64,000 nt of DNA, from contig NC_007925.1 of assembly GCF_000013745.1 (NCBI RefSeq), forward strand, positions 1,116,001-1,180,000. The letters are read 5' to 3'. The notes under the pieces were generated by a model. That model had not been told where the DNA came from and ran no database searches. It saw only the letters and a list, made by a program, of their open reading frames with translations. A program made the position numbers and the translations under genes. The stretch is from Rhodopseudomonas_A palustris_F (GTDB lineage Bacteria; Pseudomonadota; Alphaproteobacteria; Rhizobiales; Xanthobacteraceae). The first letter of the stretch is position 1; the number at the start of each line of letters is the position of its first letter. Shown here in pieces: positions 61,053 to 64,000 of this stretch.

Positions 61053-62477
61053 ATGGAGACGATCAAACAACCAGGGGCGACGGATGCGCCGGCATCCGAG
61101 GCGGCCGGACATGTCTATCGCAAGATCACGCTCCGCCTGATTCCCTTTCTGTTTGCTTGCTACGTGCTGAACTACATCGACCGCGTCAACATCAGTTTCG
61201 CCAGCCTGCAGTTCCGCCAGGATCTCGGCATCAGCGCCGCGGCCTACGGCTTCGGCGTCGGCATCTTCTTCGTCGGCTACATCCTGTTCGAGATCCCGAG
61301 CAATCTGCTGATGCAGCGGATCGGGGCGCGCCGCACCATGATGCGCATCATGGTGCTGTGGGGCCTGGTCTCGATCTCGACGATGTTCGTCACCTCGGCG
61401 ACGCAGTTCTATGTGGTGCGCGCGCTGCTCGGCATCGCCGAGGCCGGGTTCTTTCCCGGCGTGGTGTTCTATCTGACGCTGTGGTTTCCCTCGGCGATGC
61501 GCGGCCGGATCATGGCGATGTTCGTGCTGGCGATCGCGGTGTCGGGCGTGATCGGCGGCCCGGTGTCCGGACTGATCATGAGCCAGATGGCGGATTTCGC
61601 CGGGCTCAAGGGTTGGCAGTGGCTGTTCCTGATCGAAGGCATTCCGCCGGTGCTGGTCGGCATCATGGCTTACTTCTATCTCGACGACGGCCCGGAGCAC
61701 GCCAAATGGCTGAACGCTGAGGAGAAGCGCTTCGTCATCGGCAATCTGGCCATCGAAGCGGCCTCCCGCGAGAGCAGCAAGCACGGCACCTTCTGGACCG
61801 CGGTCCGCGATCCAAGGCTTTATGCCGCTGCGATCGCCTGGTTCACCGTGGCGTGGTGCGGCTCGGTGATCAATTACTTCTCGCCGACCATCATCCGCAA
61901 CTCCGGCGTGTCGGATACGCTGATGGTCGGTTTGCTGTCCGCGATTCCCTATGCGGTCGGCGCGCTCGGCATGGTGCTGATCAACCGGCATTCCGACCTC
62001 AAGCTGGAGCGGCGCTGGCACTATGCGTGCAGCGTGTTCCTGGCGGCGGCCGCGATTGCGCTGTTGCCCTCGGTGGCGCAGAATTGGAAACTGGCGATCG
62101 CCCTGCTCGCGGTGCTGTCGGTCGGCTATCTCGGATCGGTGGCGCTGTTCTGGTCGATCCCGACCGCCTATCTGTCGAAGAAGGCGTCGGCCGGCAGCAT
62201 CGCGCTGATCAGCAGCATCGGGCAATGCGGCGGCCTCACCGCGCCGAACATCATCGGCTGGACCCAGCAGGCCACCGGCGACTTCGCGCTCGGCTTCTAC
62301 ATCATTGCCGTCGGCATGGTCACCGGCACCGTCATCATGCTGCTCGGCCTGCCGGCCCGCTTGTTGCACGAACGCTATATCGGCCACGCACCGGCCGAAC
62401 GCAGCCCCGGCGCATCGCACGTCGGACATTTCCCACCGGCGGGTCCCGCCAAGCCCTCGACCGAGGCCGCGACATGA
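61053..62477 (+). CDS. MFS transporter, anion:cation symporter family
   Basis: A 474-residue transporter of the ACS family (aromatic-acid, tartrate and phthalate-type carriers). Typical opening YRKITLRLIPFLFACYVLNYIDRVNISFA, loop LLMQRIGARRTMMR and FFPGVVFYLTLWFPSAMRGR in TM4-5. The ATG at 61053 follows AAGGGAGCGGAC; the longer open frame upstream runs through the thiolase gene in another frame. It overlaps the CoA-transferase start by four bases and probably imports the operon's substrate. Confidence 0.85.
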   Translation: METIKQPGATDAPASEAAGHVYRKITLRLIPFLFACYVLNYIDRVNISFASLQFRQDLGISAAAYGFGVGIFFVGYILFEIPSNLLMQRIGARRTMMRIMVLWGLVSISTMFVTSATQFYVVRALLGIAEAGFFPGVVFYLTLWFPSAMRGRIMAMFVLAIAVSGVIGGPVSGLIMSQMADFAGLKGWQWLFLIEGIPPVLVGIMAYFYLDDGPEHAKWLNAEEKRFVIGNLAIEAASRESSKHGTFWTAVRDPRLYAAAIAWFTVAWCGSVINYFSPTIIRNSGVSDTLMVGLLSAIPYAVGALGMVLINRHSDLKLERRWHYACSVFLAAAAIALLPSVAQNWKLAIALLAVLSVGYLGSVALFWSIPTAYLSKKASAGSIALISSIGQCGGLTAPNIIGWTQQATGDFALGFYIIAVGMVTGTVIMLLGLPARLLHERYIGHAPAERSPGASHVGHFPPAGPAKPSTEAAT

Positions 62478-63139
62478 TCAACAAGATAGCTTCGTCCCTG
62501 GCCGACGCCGTCGCGCCGATCAGCGATGGCGCCTCGGTGATGATCACCGGCTTCGGTGATTCCGGCCTGCCGCGCGAACTGATCGACGCGTTGATCGCCC
62601 ACGGCGCGGGTGATCTCACGATCATCAGCAACAATGCCGGCACCGAACGCGTCGGTCTGGCGCGTCTGCTCGAACTCGGGCGGGTGCGCAAGATCGTCTG
62701 CTCCTATCCGAAATCGTCGGGCTCGGTGGTGTTCACGGAGTTGTACCGCGCCGGCCGCATCGAGCTGGAGTTGGTGCCGCAGGGCACCTTGCTGGAGCGG
62801 ATGCGCGCCGCTGGCGCCGGGCTCGGGCCGTTCTTCACCCCGACCGGCTACGGCACCACGATCGCCGACGGCAAGGAGCAGCGCGTGGTCGACGGCAAGG
62901 GCTATCTGCTGGAGCAGCCGCTGGCGGCCGACTTCGCGCTGGTGAAGGCCTATCACGCCGATCGCTGGGGCAATCTCACCTATCGGCTCGCGGCGCGCGG
63001 CTTTGGGCCGGTGATGTGCATGGCCGCCAAGACCACGATCGCCCAGGTCGACGACATCGTCCCGTTGGGAACCATCCCGCCGGAATCCGTGGTCACCCCC
63101 GGAATCTTCGTCAGTCGCGTCGTACGGAAGGATGCTTGA
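62474..63139 (+). CDS. 3-oxoacid CoA-transferase subunit A (PcaI-like)
   Basis: A 221-residue alpha subunit of a family I CoA-transferase. It shows ISDGASVMITGFGDSGLPRELIDAL, ISNNAGTERVGLARLLELGRVRKIV, PQGTLLERMRAAGAGLGPFFTPTGYGT and DRWGNLTYRLAARGF. PcaI is the closest known type by my reading. It probably transfers CoA from succinyl-CoA (or another donor) to the acid substrate. The next gene starts one base after its stop. Confidence 0.82.
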   Translation: MINKIASSLADAVAPISDGASVMITGFGDSGLPRELIDALIAHGAGDLTIISNNAGTERVGLARLLELGRVRKIVCSYPKSSGSVVFTELYRAGRIELELVPQGTLLERMRAAGAGLGPFFTPTGYGTTIADGKEQRVVDGKGYLLEQPLAADFALVKAYHADRWGNLTYRLAARGFGPVMCMAAKTTIAQVDDIVPLGTIPPESVVTPGIFVSRVVRKDA

Positions 63140-63140
63140 G

Positions 63141-63821
63141 ATGGCCGCAGCCAAGAAACTGAGCCGCGATCGCGTCGCGCAGCTGACGGCGCAGGACATC
63201 GCCCCCGGCAGCTACATCAATATCGGCCTCGGCATCCCGACGCTGGTGCCGAAATATCTCGACCCGAAGAAAGAGGTGGTGCTGCACAGCGAGAACGGCA
63301 TTCTCGGCCTCGAAGGCCTGCAGCCCGGCCTGCCCGGCGACGACGATCTGATCAACGCCAGCAAGCAGCACGTGCAGCTGATCCTGGGTGCCTCGATCGT
63401 CGATCAGTCGCTGTCGTTCGCGATGATGCGCGGCGGCCATCTCGACGCCACCATTTTGGGCGCGTTCCAGGTGGCGATGAACGGCGATATCGCCAGCTGG
63501 TCGACCGGCGCCAAGGACGACATTCCGGGCATCGGCGGCGCGATGGATCTGGTGGCGGGCTCCCGCCGCGTCATCGTGGTGATGGAGCATCTGGCGCGGG
63601 ACGGTGCGCCCAAGTTGATGAAGGCGTGTAGTTACCCGCTGACCGGGCTTGGCGTCGTCACCAACATCTACACCGATATGGCGATCATCGATGTCGATCC
63701 GTCGCGCGGCTTCATCGTCCGCGGCATCGCCGAGGGGCTGACCCGCGACGAATTGCAGGCGGCCACCGACGCGCCGCTGATCTATGCCGACGACGTGGCC
63801 GTGCTCACCGAGCACGCATAG
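63141..63821 (+). CDS. 3-oxoacid CoA-transferase subunit B (PcaJ-like)
   Basis: A 226-residue beta subunit. The catalytic glutamate is in VVLHSENGILGLEG (the SENG motif), preceded by YINIGLGIPTLVPKYL; later AMMRGGHLDATILGAFQVAMNGDIA and VVMEHLARDGAPKLM match the family. The ATG at 63141 is used, with 63132 as an in-frame alternative. No further gene follows in the last 180 bases of the window, where nothing is recognised. Confidence 0.85.
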   Translation: MAAAKKLSRDRVAQLTAQDIAPGSYINIGLGIPTLVPKYLDPKKEVVLHSENGILGLEGLQPGLPGDDDLINASKQHVQLILGASIVDQSLSFAMMRGGHLDATILGAFQVAMNGDIASWSTGAKDDIPGIGGAMDLVAGSRRVIVVMEHLARDGAPKLMKACSYPLTGLGVVTNIYTDMAIIDVDPSRGFIVRGIAEGLTRDELQAATDAPLIYADDVAVLTEHA

Positions 63822-64000
63822 CGTGTGAGGCCTACGAGCCTCGCTGAAAAAGCGATCGACGGATCGGGCAAAATAGCTCGGGCAGGATGACGATTCGAAG
63901 AGACGGCATCGTGCCACGAGTCGCGGGAAACCGTCGCGCTGCTGTACTCTAGGTTGGTGGTGGTCGCGTCGGGCCGCTCGTCGGCGCCCCCGCTGGTGCC

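Noticed and set aside
60822..62429. 535-residue minus-strand ORF opposite the thiolase and MFS genes
   Set aside because: Composition is that of an antisense frame; no family motifs.

Overview
The window is high-GC alphaproteobacterial chromosome. The order hbaA-hbaEFGH-badL-badM / badBAGFED-badC-badR / badHI-aliBA-badK matches the anaerobic aromatic-acid island of Rhodopseudomonas palustris, so this is R. palustris or a close relative. No rRNA, tRNA, phage or CRISPR was seen.

Region 1 (1-22.8 kb) is the anaerobic aromatic degradation island. It holds the 3' part of 4-hydroxybenzoate-CoA ligase, an aromatic-acid ABC uptake system, a broken GNAT gene carrying a 16-G tract, BadL and BadM, then ferredoxin BadB, benzoate-CoA ligase BadA and the four benzoyl-CoA reductase subunits BadD-G on the minus strand. 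BadC and the MarR regulator BadR follow. On the plus strand are the alicyclic ring genes badH, badI, aliB, aliA and badK, and a glutaryl-CoA dehydrogenase. Together they take benzoate and cyclohexanecarboxylate to pimeloyl-CoA and onward. A TTGA-N6-TCAA (Fnr/FixK/AadR-type) box lies upstream of badD, and a short palindrome lies between badR and badH.

Region 2 (22.8-26.5 kb) is a decayed accessory patch: a CHAT-domain pseudogene, a Fic-family gene preceded by four copies of a GTCGAAAA repeat, and one partial copy of a MITE-like repeat. Two further, complete copies occur at 38.9 and 56.9 kb.

Region 3 (26.5-35.2 kb) is a cluster resembling sulfoglycolytic (sulfo-EMP) gene sets. It has a DeoR-type repressor divergent from a PfkB kinase, an aldolase closely resembling E. 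coli YihT, a zinc medium-chain dehydrogenase, two MFS transporters, a YihU-like reductase and a mutarotase. No sulfoquinovose isomerase (YihS) or sulfoquinovosidase (YihQ) is present in the window; the zinc dehydrogenase is the unexplained extra part.

Region 4 (35.8-42.8 kb) holds an acyl-CoA ligase/thiolase/MaoC operon, an NhaD-type Na+/H+ antiporter and a molybdopterin oxidoreductase.

Region 5 (43.3-56.8 kb) is a biotin-dependent, Na+-translocating malonate decarboxylase operon of the Malonomonas rubra (Mad) type: prosthetic-group synthesis (MdcB, MdcG), the Na+-pump subunit MadB, biotin ligase, MadA/E/C/D/H, biotin carrier MadF and the MadL/MadM transporter. A biotin ECF transporter (BioM-BioN-BioY) and a HutP-like protein follow. 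A 41-residue membrane peptide sits just before madB.

Region 6 (57.1-63.8 kb) is a divergent GntR regulator and a catabolic operon of uncertain substrate: a PcaB/fumarase-superfamily lyase, a cysteine-less DUF35-like protein, an Ltp-type thiolase homologue, an MFS transporter and an alpha/beta CoA-transferase.
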